A stretch of 11,167 bases of DNA, taken from assembly GCA_934202215.1 (NCBI GenBank), contig CAKPXR010000044.1, forward strand, positions 1 to 11,167, given 5' to 3'. The notes below the pieces were generated by a model. The model was not told the DNA's origin. It ran no database searches and worked only from the letters and a program-made list of their open reading frames with translations. Numbering within the stretch: position 1 is the first letter of the stretch; each line of letters opens with the position of its first letter. Below, piece by piece: positions 5,156 to 11,167 of this stretch. This stretch comes from an uncultured Veillonella sp. GTDB taxonomy: Bacteria > Bacillota > Negativicutes > Veillonellales > Veillonellaceae. The position numbers and the translations under genes were made by a program.

Positions 5156-6679
5156 ATGAAACGTTGGTTATTAGCATGCTTGTCCATGTTATGCATGGTA
5201 GCTCTCTTAGCAGGTTGTGGAAATGATACTGCTAAGCAAGGCAAACAAGGGAAGCATATGAATGTAGGTTTGTATTGGTTCGGTGAAACATTAGATCCAA
5301 CTCACGAGTGGGATGCGTGGACATTGACGCGTATCGGCGCTGGTGAAACATTGGCAACGGTAACACCAGATATGAAATTTACTCCACAATTGGCAGATTC
5401 TTGGGAAAATGTGGATCCTACAACATGGAAATTCCACATCCGTGAAAATGTTAAATTCCACAATGGCACGCCAATGACGCCACAAAAGGTAAAAGAGTCC
5501 ATCGAGTACACAATGAAACAAAGTGCTCGCTCTGCAAAAGCTGTTAAGATTGAATCCATCACAGTAGATGGTCAAAACTTGATTATTAAAACAACAGAAC
5601 CTAATGGTTCCTTGTTAGCTAGCTTGACTGAACCAGCTTTCGTTATCATGGACACTGCAGATCTTAAAGATGTAGCATCTAAACCTGTTCTTACAGGTCC
5701 TTACAAAATCAATAGTTTCAAAAAGGGTGAAACTATTGAATTGGAAGCCTTTGCAGATTACTGGGGTGGTAAACCAGGACTTGATTCTGTAACAGTTAAA
5801 GATATTGAAGACAATAATAAACGTGCGATGGCGTTACAATCTAAAGATGTGGATGTTATCCAAAAAGTAGACTCTGCTAACCGCAGCTTGTTTAAAGATG
5901 GTTTTAACATTCAAGATATTGCTGGCGTACGTGTTCTTATGCTAAAAACAAATCAAACAGCAGCATCTCCATTACATGATAAAGCTGTACGTAATGCAAT
6001 TGCTCATATCATTAATTATGATTCTATGGCGAAAATCATTGGTAACAGTTCTACACCAGGTGCGGCACCATTCCCACCATCTGCTAACCTAGGTTATGAC
6101 AAAATTGCTAATAAGCCGACAACTGATGTATCCAAAGCTGACCAAATTTTAACTCAAGCTGGTTATGCTAAAAATGCAAACGGCGTGTATGCTAAAGATG
6201 GTAAAGAATTATCTATAACACTAACTATTTGGGGCAAAGACACTAGCCTGTACGAAGAAATTCAACAAGAATTGAAACAAGCGGGAATTAATGTAACACT
6301 TAAAAAATTACAAAGTCCTGACGAAGTAGATACACTTGGTACAGATAGTTTTGACTTGCTAGAACGTGCTGCTGTTACCATGTCTACAAATGATCCTTAT
6401 TGGTACCTCAGCTTGTTCTACAAATCTGGGGCGAAAGCAAATATTGGCGCTTATTCCAATCCTCAAGTAGATGCGTTAATCGACCAATTGTCCGTAACAT
6501 TTGATCAAAATGAACGCTCTAATATTGCTAAACAAGCGCAACAAATTTTGGTTAACGATGTAGCAGACATTTACTTGTTGTATCCAAGTACAACTGTGGT
6601 ATCCACATCTAAGGTTAAAAATGTATCTGTACATCCTATCGATTACTACTTGTTAACAAAGGATTCTACTATTGAATAA
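5156..6679 (+). CDS. Substrate-binding lipoprotein of the nickel/peptide ABC importer (SBP family 5)
   Basis: This 507-residue binding protein delivers the ligand to the two permeases. It has a lipoprotein signal: MKRW, a hydrophobic core, and the lipobox LAGC with Cys21 as the lipidated residue. The family-5 signature, running PQLADSWENVDPTTWKFHIR then FHNGTP, spans about 77-106. The typical LTGPYKI and YWGGKPGLD segments (about 179-211) and a KADQIL.QAGY segment in the second half are present. Length fits NikA-, CntA- and DppA-like proteins. By eye I do not recognise the metal-site context of E. coli NikA or staphylococcal CntA, so the ligand is undetermined. The Fur box upstream argues for a metal chelate or haem over plain peptides. 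The ATG has AAAGGAG at 5144-5150. Placing the binding protein third rather than first differs from nikABCDE. Confidence 0.92.
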   Translation: MKRWLLACLSMLCMVALLAGCGNDTAKQGKQGKHMNVGLYWFGETLDPTHEWDAWTLTRIGAGETLATVTPDMKFTPQLADSWENVDPTTWKFHIRENVKFHNGTPMTPQKVKESIEYTMKQSARSAKAVKIESITVDGQNLIIKTTEPNGSLLASLTEPAFVIMDTADLKDVASKPVLTGPYKINSFKKGETIELEAFADYWGGKPGLDSVTVKDIEDNNKRAMALQSKDVDVIQKVDSANRSLFKDGFNIQDIAGVRVLMLKTNQTAASPLHDKAVRNAIAHIINYDSMAKIIGNSSTPGAAPFPPSANLGYDKIANKPTTDVSKADQILTQAGYAKNANGVYAKDGKELSITLTIWGKDTSLYEEIQQELKQAGINVTLKKLQSPDEVDTLGTDSFDLLERAAVTMSTNDPYWYLSLFYKSGAKANIGAYSNPQVDALIDQLSVTFDQNERSNIAKQAQQILVNDVADIYLLYPSTTVVSTSKVKNVSVHPIDYYLLTKDSTIE

Positions 6680-7439
6680 ATCTGATTGTATCGTATTTGA
6701 TGATGTTACAATTTCATATGGTGCGGAAGAGGCGGTACGCAATGTATCCTTCTCCGTATCTAATGGAGCGGTTTTTGCCATCGTTGGTGAAAGTGGATCT
6801 GGTAAATCTACCTTGGTCCGCGCCGCCTTCGGCATGCTGAAACAAGCAACTATAACAGGTGAAATCCGGCTAAATGGTATCGATGTGGCTACGTTGCGTG
6901 ATGGCGATTGGCGACAACTACGGGGCACAAAGATTTCTATGATCTTCCAGAATCCTAGTGCCTATCTAAATCCGTATCGGACTGTAGAAAATCACTTTAA
7001 GGATTTGTTCCGTGCTCATGGTGAAAGCTATGAGGTCAGTCGCGTTATCAATATGTTACAGCTCGTTCATCTCACTGATGGGGAGCGTATCTTGCACTCC
7101 TATCCATTCCAATTGAGCGGTGGCATGCAACAACGATTGGCCATTGCACTAAGCCTTATCTTGAAGCCGAGCATCGTATTTGCCGATGAACCAACTAGTG
7201 CTCTAGATATGCTCGTGCAAGCCTCTGTGTTAGACCTTTTAAAAGAGGTAACACAAGCTCTAGGTGCAACAGTTGTTATTGTAACTCATAACATCAAGGC
7301 GGCCGGACGTATCGCTAATAGCATTGGTGTAATGCATAAAGGCCAGCTCGTTGAAGTGGGGGCGACGGAAGATATTATGAACCATCCAAAAGACGAGTAT
7401 ACCCGTGTATTATTAGATTCCGTAATGAAAGTGGTGTAG
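6672..7439 (+). CDS. ABC importer ATPase, NikD type
   Basis: This 255-residue cytoplasmic ATPase starts at TTG 6672 inside the end of the binding-protein gene (8-base overlap), with AAAGGA at 6658-6663 as ribosome binding site. All ABC motifs are intact: Walker A GESGSGKST 39-47, Q-loop Gln93 (FQNPSAYLNP), signature LSGGMQQR 148-155, Walker B IVFADE 168-173, SALD D-loop 176-179 and His206 of the switch. It stops soon after the NHPKDEYTRVLL segment. It therefore lacks the roughly 60-residue C-terminal extension, often with cysteines, seen in OppD/DppD-type subunits. That shorter form is typical of NikD. It should pair with the next ATPase to form the heterodimer that drives import. Confidence 0.94.
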   Translation: MNKSDCIVFDDVTISYGAEEAVRNVSFSVSNGAVFAIVGESGSGKSTLVRAAFGMLKQATITGEIRLNGIDVATLRDGDWRQLRGTKISMIFQNPSAYLNPYRTVENHFKDLFRAHGESYEVSRVINMLQLVHLTDGERILHSYPFQLSGGMQQRLAIALSLILKPSIVFADEPTSALDMLVQASVLDLLKEVTQALGATVVIVTHNIKAAGRIANSIGVMHKGQLVEVGATEDIMNHPKDEYTRVLLDSVMKVV

Positions 7440-7440
7440 T

Positions 7441-8181
7441 ATGATTCAAGTTGAGCATATATGTAAACAATATACAAACCACCATCATACGGTTCGTGCT
7501 GTTGATGATGTATCTTTCTCTGTAGCGGAGAATGAACGGGTAGGTATTGCTGGCGGTAGTGGTTCTGGTAAAAGTACACTTCTTAAACTCATTGCGATGT
7601 TAGAAGCGCCTACCTCTGGTACTTTGCAATTATTCGGCGCAGATATTACATCTATTAAAAATCATAGAGAATTATATCGTTCTATGCAGATGATGTTTCA
7701 AAATCCCTTGGCAATCATTCCGCCACGGATGAATTTAGAAGCTTTTCTTTTGGAACCATATATTAACTATGGGCTTATGGATATAGCAGCTGCAAAGGAA
7801 GATATCCGCAAATGGATTCAACATGTAGATCTACCTGAAACCATTGTTCAGAAATATCCTCACGAAGTAAGTGGTGGTCAGCTGCAACGTGTAGTACTGG
7901 CAAGGATTATGTTGATGCATCCAAAACTAGTACTCTTTGATGAACCTACATCAGCCCTTGATGCGGTGAATCAAAAGCTGGTACTAGATTTATTACAAAA
8001 ACTTCACAGGGAACAACCCTTCGGCTACGTATTTGTCAGCCATGATATTGGACTTTTACAAGCTGTAACAGACCGAATCATCGTTATGAAAGATGGGCAA
8101 ATCGTAGAAACTATCGAATCAAAACGACTTAAAGAAGCGGTACATCCTTATACAAAAGCACTTGTAGAAGCAAGTGAGTAA
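7441..8181 (+). CDS. ABC importer ATPase, NikE type
   Basis: This 246-residue second ATPase begins one base after the previous stop. Motifs are Walker A GGSGSGKST 38-46, Q-loop Gln87 (FQNPLAIIPPR), signature VSGGQLQR 143-150, Walker B LVLFDE 163-168, SALD 172-175 and His201. It is slightly shorter than E. coli NikE (268) and also lacks the long OppF-type C-terminal extension, ending after HPYTKALVEAS. A His-His-His run at residues 14-16 precedes the first strand; this is unusual but of unknown meaning. No ribosome binding site of its own stands out, so expression probably depends on coupling to the preceding gene. It is the last gene of the operon and is followed within four bases by a terminator. 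Confidence 0.93.
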   Translation: MIQVEHICKQYTNHHHTVRAVDDVSFSVAENERVGIAGGSGSGKSTLLKLIAMLEAPTSGTLQLFGADITSIKNHRELYRSMQMMFQNPLAIIPPRMNLEAFLLEPYINYGLMDIAAAKEDIRKWIQHVDLPETIVQKYPHEVSGGQLQRVVLARIMLMHPKLVLFDEPTSALDAVNQKLVLDLLQKLHREQPFGYVFVSHDIGLLQAVTDRIIVMKDGQIVETIESKRLKEAVHPYTKALVEASE

Positions 8182-8184
8182 ACG

Positions 8185-8262
8185 AAAGCCCCTGTTTGAT
8201 TGATATTATTTTTACTGGACAACCGGTAAAGGAAATATATATCAATCTCTACAGGGGTTTTT
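8185..8262 (+). terminator. Three-tier hairpin terminator of the ABC operon
   Basis: The structure is three stems stacked in one arm. CCCCTGT 8189-8195 pairs with ACAGGGG 8251-8257, and flanking A and T residues extend it. GATTGATAT 8198-8206 pairs with ATATCAATC 8239-8247. TTTACTGG 8211-8218 pairs with CCGGTAAA 8223-8230 (one G-U) around an ACAA tetraloop. A T run follows at 8258-8262. The A residues at 8185-8187 mirror it, so it may also terminate from the opposite side. It is much larger than needed for simple termination and may also protect the 3' end of the transcript. Confidence 0.92.
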
Positions 8263-8296
8263 ATTTTATTTAGGCAATATATGATATAACTACAAA

Positions 8297-8324
8297 TTGA
8301 CATATCGCGAAATTACGATATAAT
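8297..8324 (+). promoter_or_regulatory. Consensus promoter of the arsR-type gene with an operator in the spacer
   Basis: TTGACA at 8297-8302 and TATAAT at 8319-8324 are both perfect consensus, 16 bases apart. The inverted repeat ATATCG (8302-8307) - 8 bases - CGATAT (8316-8321) overlaps the end of the -35, the spacer and the start of the -10. A dimer bound here would block RNA polymerase. A closely related repeat stands before the flavin oxidoreductase gene, which points to autoregulation plus control of that gene by the ArsR protein. Confidence 0.8.
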
Positions 8325-8344
8325 AACTTTAGAGGTGACTAAAG

Positions 8345-8647
8345 ATGAATCAATTAGAGATCTTTAAAGCACTTGCTAATGAATCACGTCTACAGATTCT
8401 ATTCTGGTTAAAGGATCCTACACGATACTTTACCCATGAAGAACCAGTAGATATGGTAGAGGTTGGTGTATGTGTAGGTCAAATCCAGCTAAAATTAGGC
8501 GTTACTCAATCAACAGCATCTCAATATTTGTCTGTATTGCAAAAGGCGGATTTGGTGATTGCTACACGGATTGGAAAATGGACCTATTACCGTCGCAACG
8601 AGAAAACCATTTCAGAATTAGCAAAGTTGGTAGAAACTGAATTATAA
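8345..8647 (+). CDS. ArsR-family winged-helix transcriptional repressor
   Basis: This 100-residue DNA-binding protein has the ArsR/SmtB layout: helix 1 EIFKALANESRLQILFWL at 5-22, the central helix-turn-helix with recognition helix TQSTASQYLSVLQKA at 54-68, and the beta wing ATRIGKWTYYRRNE at 73-86. The segment GVCVGQIQ at 41-48 occupies the place where metal sensors have ELCVCDL. Only one cysteine (Cys43) is present, so a classical As/Cd/Zn site is unlikely, while a redox or electrophile response through Cys43 is possible (inference). The ATG has GAGGTGA at 8332-8338. It has its own consensus promoter and precedes a flavin oxidoreductase whose promoter carries a similar operator, so that gene is the likely target. 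Confidence 0.92.
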   Translation: MNQLEIFKALANESRLQILFWLKDPTRYFTHEEPVDMVEVGVCVGQIQLKLGVTQSTASQYLSVLQKADLVIATRIGKWTYYRRNEKTISELAKLVETEL

Positions 8648-8753
8648 AAGAGCATGAATATATAATACATAAGTATGTGTCATATAATTTGTTAGTCATA
8701 TGATTGTATTAGTAACATGAGTATATTGATAGTACCCATGTATTGATACGATG

Positions 8754-8794
8754 AGCATTATCTAGTGAGTGTGATTATATAGGAATGCTTTTTT
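8754..8794 (+). terminator. Possible terminator after the arsR-type gene
   Basis: AGCATT at 8754-8759 pairs with AATGCT at 8784-8789, followed by T residues to 8794. The loop is long (24 bases) and the stem AT-rich, so this is weak. The same right arm could alternatively pair with AAAAGAGCAT just after the arsR stop (8646-8655), which would close the whole 3' region. The rest of 8648-8800 is AT-rich with small hairpins and no gene. Confidence 0.35.
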
Positions 8795-8805
8795 ATTGGT
8801 TTAAT

Positions 8806-8836
8806 ATATCGGGAATTCGCAATATGTGAATATAAT
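8806..8836 (+). promoter_or_regulatory. Operator and promoter region of the flavin oxidoreductase gene
   Basis: ATATCG (8806-8811) - 8 bases - CAATAT (8820-8825) matches the arsR operator in arm sequence and spacing with one arm position changed, and shares GAA in its centre. A consensus TATAAT lies at 8831-8836, so the operator covers the -35 region, where no good -35 hexamer exists. Transcription would start near 8843, about 64 bases before the ATG at 8907. Confidence 0.65.
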
Positions 8837-8906
8837 AGTATGATTCAGAGATTATCCAAATGCATGTCATATAGTATTCCTATATCAATAGGAGAAAGAG
8901 GTTACA

Positions 8907-10106
8907 ATGGCACAACATAACTTGACAGATACAATTACATTTCGTCGTGGTTTGACGATTCCTAATCGCATTGCTATGGCACCAATGCAAAGTCAATCTG
9001 CTTTAGAGGGGGGATATGTAAGTGATGATACAATCCGTTATTACAATCATCGCTCTAAGGCTGCAGGGCTTTTGATTACTGAGTTTCACTATGTTAGTGA
9101 AAGCGGTGGCCCAGCGTATATGCCTGGATATCCATCCCAATTAGGTATTTATTCTGACATTCACCTAGATGGTGCTAAGAAAATTGCTCAAGCTTTGAAG
9201 AAGGATGGCAATAAAGCGGTTATGCAGATTCATCACGGCGGTCGTATGGCGATTGGTCGTTTTATTAATCACCAAGATGTGGTAGCACCTAGCGATTTAC
9301 AACGTAAGTTTCCTGTTCGTGCTCTTAATGAAAGTGAAATTGAAGAGATCATTGCTGATTTTGGCCGCGCTACAAAACGAGCTATCGAAGCTGGCTTTGA
9401 TGGTGTAGAAATTCATGGTGCCAACCATTATTTACTACAACAATTCTTCTCTGTATTAACAAACCATCGTACAGATAAATGGGGCGGCTCCTTAGAAAAT
9501 CGTATGCGTTTCCCATTGGCTGTTGTGCGTGAAGTAAAACGCGTTGTAGAAGAAGCGGGTGTTAAGAATTTCATCATCGGCTATCGTTTGAGCCCTGAAG
9601 AAATTCACGGTACAGATATTGGTTACACTTACAAAGAATCCCTTCAACTCGTAGAGGCTATTGTAAAAGAAGGGCTAGATTATATTCACTTATCCTTATG
9701 GGGTGGCTACGATTCCAAACCAGAAGGTGCTGATAAATCCTTTGGCTCTCTATTCAAAGCTGTTCTAGATGATAAAACAAAACTTATCATTGTAGGCAAT
9801 ATCTTCAGTGAAGACGCAGCTCGTGATGCGGTAGAAAACTATACAGATATCATCGCTGTAGGACGCGGTACTTTAGTAGACCCAGAATTTGGTCATAAAA
9901 TTATGGACGGTAAAGGTGATACTATCGTTCACGAAGTGACGCCGGAACACGTTCCTAACATGCACCTAACACCAGGCTTATTTGAAGCTTTCACACGTAC
10001 TGACTCTTTAGGCTTGCCACCACTACCAGGAGCAGAATCCATCTATGACCAACACAGAGGTACATACGATAACCACCCACTAGCGATTCCATATGCGGAA
10101 CAATAA
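8907..10106 (+). CDS. Old Yellow Enzyme-family NAD(P)H:flavin oxidoreductase (ene-reductase type)
   Basis: This 399-residue FMN enzyme folds as a single TIM barrel. The family would have it use NAD(P)H to reduce activated C=C bonds or other electrophiles. The N-terminal FMN segment IPNRIAMAPM is at 18-27, QIHHGGR at 107-113, and the catalytic pair is His170 and Asn173 in IHGANHYLLQQF (169-180). NHRTDKWGGSLENR follows, and the FMN phosphate site is VGNIF and GRGTLVDPEF in the last third. It lacks the C-terminal Fe-S and NAD domains of 2-enoate and 2,4-dienoyl-CoA reductases (about 650 residues), so it is the short OYE-like form. The physiological substrate is unknown. Ribosome binding site AGGAGA lies at 8890-8895. 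It is a single-gene unit, probably repressed by the adjacent ArsR protein and ended by a strong hairpin. Confidence 0.92.
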   Translation: MAQHNLTDTITFRRGLTIPNRIAMAPMQSQSALEGGYVSDDTIRYYNHRSKAAGLLITEFHYVSESGGPAYMPGYPSQLGIYSDIHLDGAKKIAQALKKDGNKAVMQIHHGGRMAIGRFINHQDVVAPSDLQRKFPVRALNESEIEEIIADFGRATKRAIEAGFDGVEIHGANHYLLQQFFSVLTNHRTDKWGGSLENRMRFPLAVVREVKRVVEEAGVKNFIIGYRLSPEEIHGTDIGYTYKESLQLVEAIVKEGLDYIHLSLWGGYDSKPEGADKSFGSLFKAVLDDKTKLIIVGNIFSEDAARDAVENYTDIIAVGRGTLVDPEFGHKIMDGKGDTIVHEVTPEHVPNMHLTPGLFEAFTRTDSLGLPPLPGAESIYDQHRGTYDNHPLAIPYAEQ

Positions 10107-10242
10107 AACAATATATAAAATTATTAGTACGCAATTTTAGTAAATAATATCGTAAAATAAATACAGATTGTTGAGTAAAATATTTAGTTAAATAATCGAA
10201 TCACAATACACCAAAACTATACACCCATGTAAGTGAGTTTAT

Positions 10243-10278
10243 AAAAAGGTGACTTCTCATTTGAGTAGTCACCTTTTT
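10243..10278 (+). terminator. Terminator of the flavin oxidoreductase gene
   Basis: AAAAAGGTGACT at 10243-10254 pairs perfectly with AGTCACCTTTTT at 10267-10278 (12 pairs), with an inner CTC/GAG stem (10256-10258 with 10263-10265). It is symmetrical, so it may work from either strand. It lies about 136 bases after the stop; the AT-rich stretch between shows no gene. Confidence 0.93.
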
Positions 10279-10307
10279 ATATTTAGTTATTTTATGAAAA
10301 TAAATTT

Positions 10308-10357
10308 TTGACAATAGTATATATGAGTAATAATTTACACATATATACTATTATAAT
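10308..10357 (+). promoter_or_regulatory. Regulatory region with a 40-bp near-palindrome before the membrane protein gene
   Basis: AATAGTATATATG (10313-10325) and CATATATACTATT (10340-10352) are perfect 13-base inverted repeats. Within them GTAA (10327-10330) pairs with TTAC (10335-10338), making a 40-bp near-palindrome centred at 10332/10333. A consensus TTGACA at 10308-10313 touches its left end and a consensus TATAAT at 10352-10357 its right end. They are 38 bases apart, so they cannot form one ordinary promoter. TATAAT with a poor -35 in the right half is the likely promoter, starting near 10364. The palindrome is a plausible binding site for a large or cooperative regulator. Confidence 0.6.
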
Positions 10358-10390
10358 TGGTTTGAGATTTTTATAAACTTGGAGGTATTT

Positions 10391-11074
10391 ATGATTGCTA
10401 ATATTAAAGATTTGATTTGCTTAGTTGGTAAAAGATTTGATTTAGTTATAAAGGTTTTTGTAACTCTATTTATATTTTGTCTATTTTCTGACTATTTATA
10501 TGAATCTTATAATATTAATATTATAGATTTCAATTCTATTTTGCCTCAAACAATACAGGTGATATTACAGAAAATAGAGTTTTGTTTTTATTGGCTCATA
10601 CCTTTTACCTGGTGTCTTCCTATATGTTTTTTTGGAATTTTGTTACTAGCGTATACGTTAGAGGTACTTACTCAGTGGGTAGATAAAAAAGGCTATTTAG
10701 GTTTATACTCTAAGTCCTTAGGAAATATAATTTCATATTGTCGATTTATTAGTAATCAAAGTTTTGATTTGTCGGTTCTTTCAATATTGGGTGGGTTATG
10801 TATTGGTGGATGCTATTATATTTTTGCGATGTTTAATCATCTTGGATATTTAATTAATCCAGAAATGTATGTATCAGCTTTTGAAAATCTTAATCCGATG
10901 AGGGATATTTTTTCTATTAGTGGGGGGCTTCTTGATCAACCACATTATAGATGGATTCATGTGACAGTTGAGTTTTGCAAATATGTTATTTATGGGCTAT
11001 GCATCTATTGGTTTTATATAGGTTTTTATCTTTCTATTAAGAGACAACGTGAGATTCTTAGAAATAAATATTGA
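10391..11074 (+). CDS. Orphan multi-pass membrane protein of unknown function
   Basis: I do not recognise this 227-residue protein. The start is ATG 10391 with GGAGG at 10381-10385; a TTG at 10379 overlaps that ribosome binding site and is not credible. About four membrane segments are visible: residues 18-37, 64-90, 127-148 and about 190-212. A short basic N-terminus precedes them and a basic tail (KRQREILRNKY) follows. Cysteine and aromatic residues are abundant in the helices, and no enzyme motif or signal sequence is seen. The coding sequence is visibly more AT-rich than its neighbours and uses codons such as ATA freely, which fits recent acquisition. It lies between an unusual palindrome and an insertion sequence and has no partner gene within the window. 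An immunity-like or envelope protein is possible, but nothing shows it. Confidence 0.75.
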   Translation: MIANIKDLICLVGKRFDLVIKVFVTLFIFCLFSDYLYESYNINIIDFNSILPQTIQVILQKIEFCFYWLIPFTWCLPICFFGILLLAYTLEVLTQWVDKKGYLGLYSKSLGNIISYCRFISNQSFDLSVLSILGGLCIGGCYYIFAMFNHLGYLINPEMYVSAFENLNPMRDIFSISGGLLDQPHYRWIHVTVEFCKYVIYGLCIYWFYIGFYLSIKRQREILRNKY

Positions 11075-11099
11075 AAATAAAAATGGCTCCCTATATTGA

Positions 11100-11145
11100 A
11101 CTGCACCCCAAAAATTGGACACAATTTTTGGAGGTGCAGTTTTTT
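11100..11145 (+). terminator. IS-end hairpin that hides the transposase ribosome binding site and can terminate transcription
   Basis: Bases 11100-11116 pair with 11123-11140 (17 pairs, a single bulged A at 11132) around a GGACAC loop, and T residues follow to 11145. The right arm contains GGAGGTG (11130-11136), the ribosome binding site for the ATG at 11146. Transcripts entering from the membrane protein gene would form the hairpin and either stop or keep the site paired. This is a known type of protection in insertion sequences such as IS10; its operation here is inferred. Confidence 0.75.
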
Positions 11146-11167
11146 ATGTCAAAATATTCAAAAGAAG
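11146..11167 (+). CDS. Transposase OrfA of the IS3-family element, first seven codons only
   Basis: ATG at 11146 with GGAGGTG at 11130-11136 opens a frame reading MSKYSKE, a typical beginning for the helix-turn-helix OrfA of IS150-group elements. It runs off the window end. The OrfB catalytic (DDE) part and the programmed frameshift usual for this family are not visible. Confidence 0.7.

Larger units (their letters stand above)
11097..11167 (+). mobile_element. Left end of an IS3-family (IS150-like) insertion sequence, cut by the window edge
   Basis: The stretch starting TGAACTGCACCCC at 11097, followed by AAAAATTGGACA, has the form of the terminal inverted repeat of IS150-group IS3 elements: it begins with TG and contains the ctgcaccc and ttggaca blocks. 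The first codons of a transposase ORF start at 11146. The right end and any target duplication are outside the window, so the exact left boundary is an estimate. Confidence 0.82.

Noticed and set aside
7480..7490. His-His-His run in the second ATPase as a metal-sensing site
   Set aside because: A three-residue run outside conserved motifs, with no further metal ligands visible, is too little to support function.
10379..10391. TTG 10379 as start of the membrane protein
   Set aside because: It overlaps the GGAGG ribosome binding site that serves ATG 10391.
1..11167. CRISPR array, tRNA or rRNA genes, or toxin-antitoxin pair
   Set aside because: No regularly spaced direct repeats, no tRNA cloverleaf or rRNA segments, and no small two-gene pair with antitoxin features were found on either strand.

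Overview
The window looks like a low-GC chromosome of a Veillonella-type member of the Negativicutes (diderm Firmicutes). This is an inference from AT-rich Firmicute-style promoters, AAAGGAGG ribosome binding sites, a lactate/acyl-CoA-type Etf locus and the overall protein flavour; no rRNA or tRNA is present to prove it. All convincing genes lie on the + strand.

Layout. 1-1208: the 3' end of an operon finishing with etfA (electron transfer flavoprotein alpha subunit). Its transcript ends in a strong terminator nested inside a much longer stem that uses the last codons of etfA. 1541-2299: a single-gene SDR dehydrogenase of the YdfG type behind an extended -10 promoter. 2545-3117: a small exported DUF4367-like protein. 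Its consensus promoter carries a perfect 16-bp palindrome filling nearly the whole -35/-10 spacer, and its 3' UTR folds into a tight three-way junction ahead of a terminator.

3241-8262: the main functional unit, a five-gene nickel/peptide-class ABC importer in the order permease, permease, lipoprotein binding protein, ATPase, ATPase. Genes overlap or nearly abut except for a 67-nt gap before the binding protein. A near-consensus Fur box (16/19) precedes it, so the most economical reading is an iron-repressed importer for a metal chelate, haem or related ligand rather than a housekeeping peptide permease. No chelator-synthesis gene accompanies it. In a diderm cell the ligand would also need an outer-membrane route encoded elsewhere. 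A three-tier hairpin terminator closes the unit.

8297-10278: a two-gene regulatory module, a small ArsR-family repressor followed by its own transcription unit for an Old Yellow Enzyme-family flavin oxidoreductase. Both promoters carry a related inverted repeat (ATATCG-N8-CGATAT and ATATCG-N8-CAATAT), which suggests that the ArsR protein controls itself and the oxidoreductase.

10308-11167: an accessory-looking tail. A 40-bp near-palindrome precedes an orphan, very AT-rich, four-helix membrane protein of unknown function. The window then enters the left end of an IS3-family (IS150-like) insertion sequence, whose terminal hairpin buries the ribosome binding site of its first transposase ORF.

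The least explained items are the etfA 3' stem, the three-way-junction RNA, the ligand of the Fur-linked importer, the ArsR/OYE operator pair and the palindrome-preceded membrane protein. No complete, plainly novel multi-gene system is visible; the novelty is mostly in non-coding structure and regulation.
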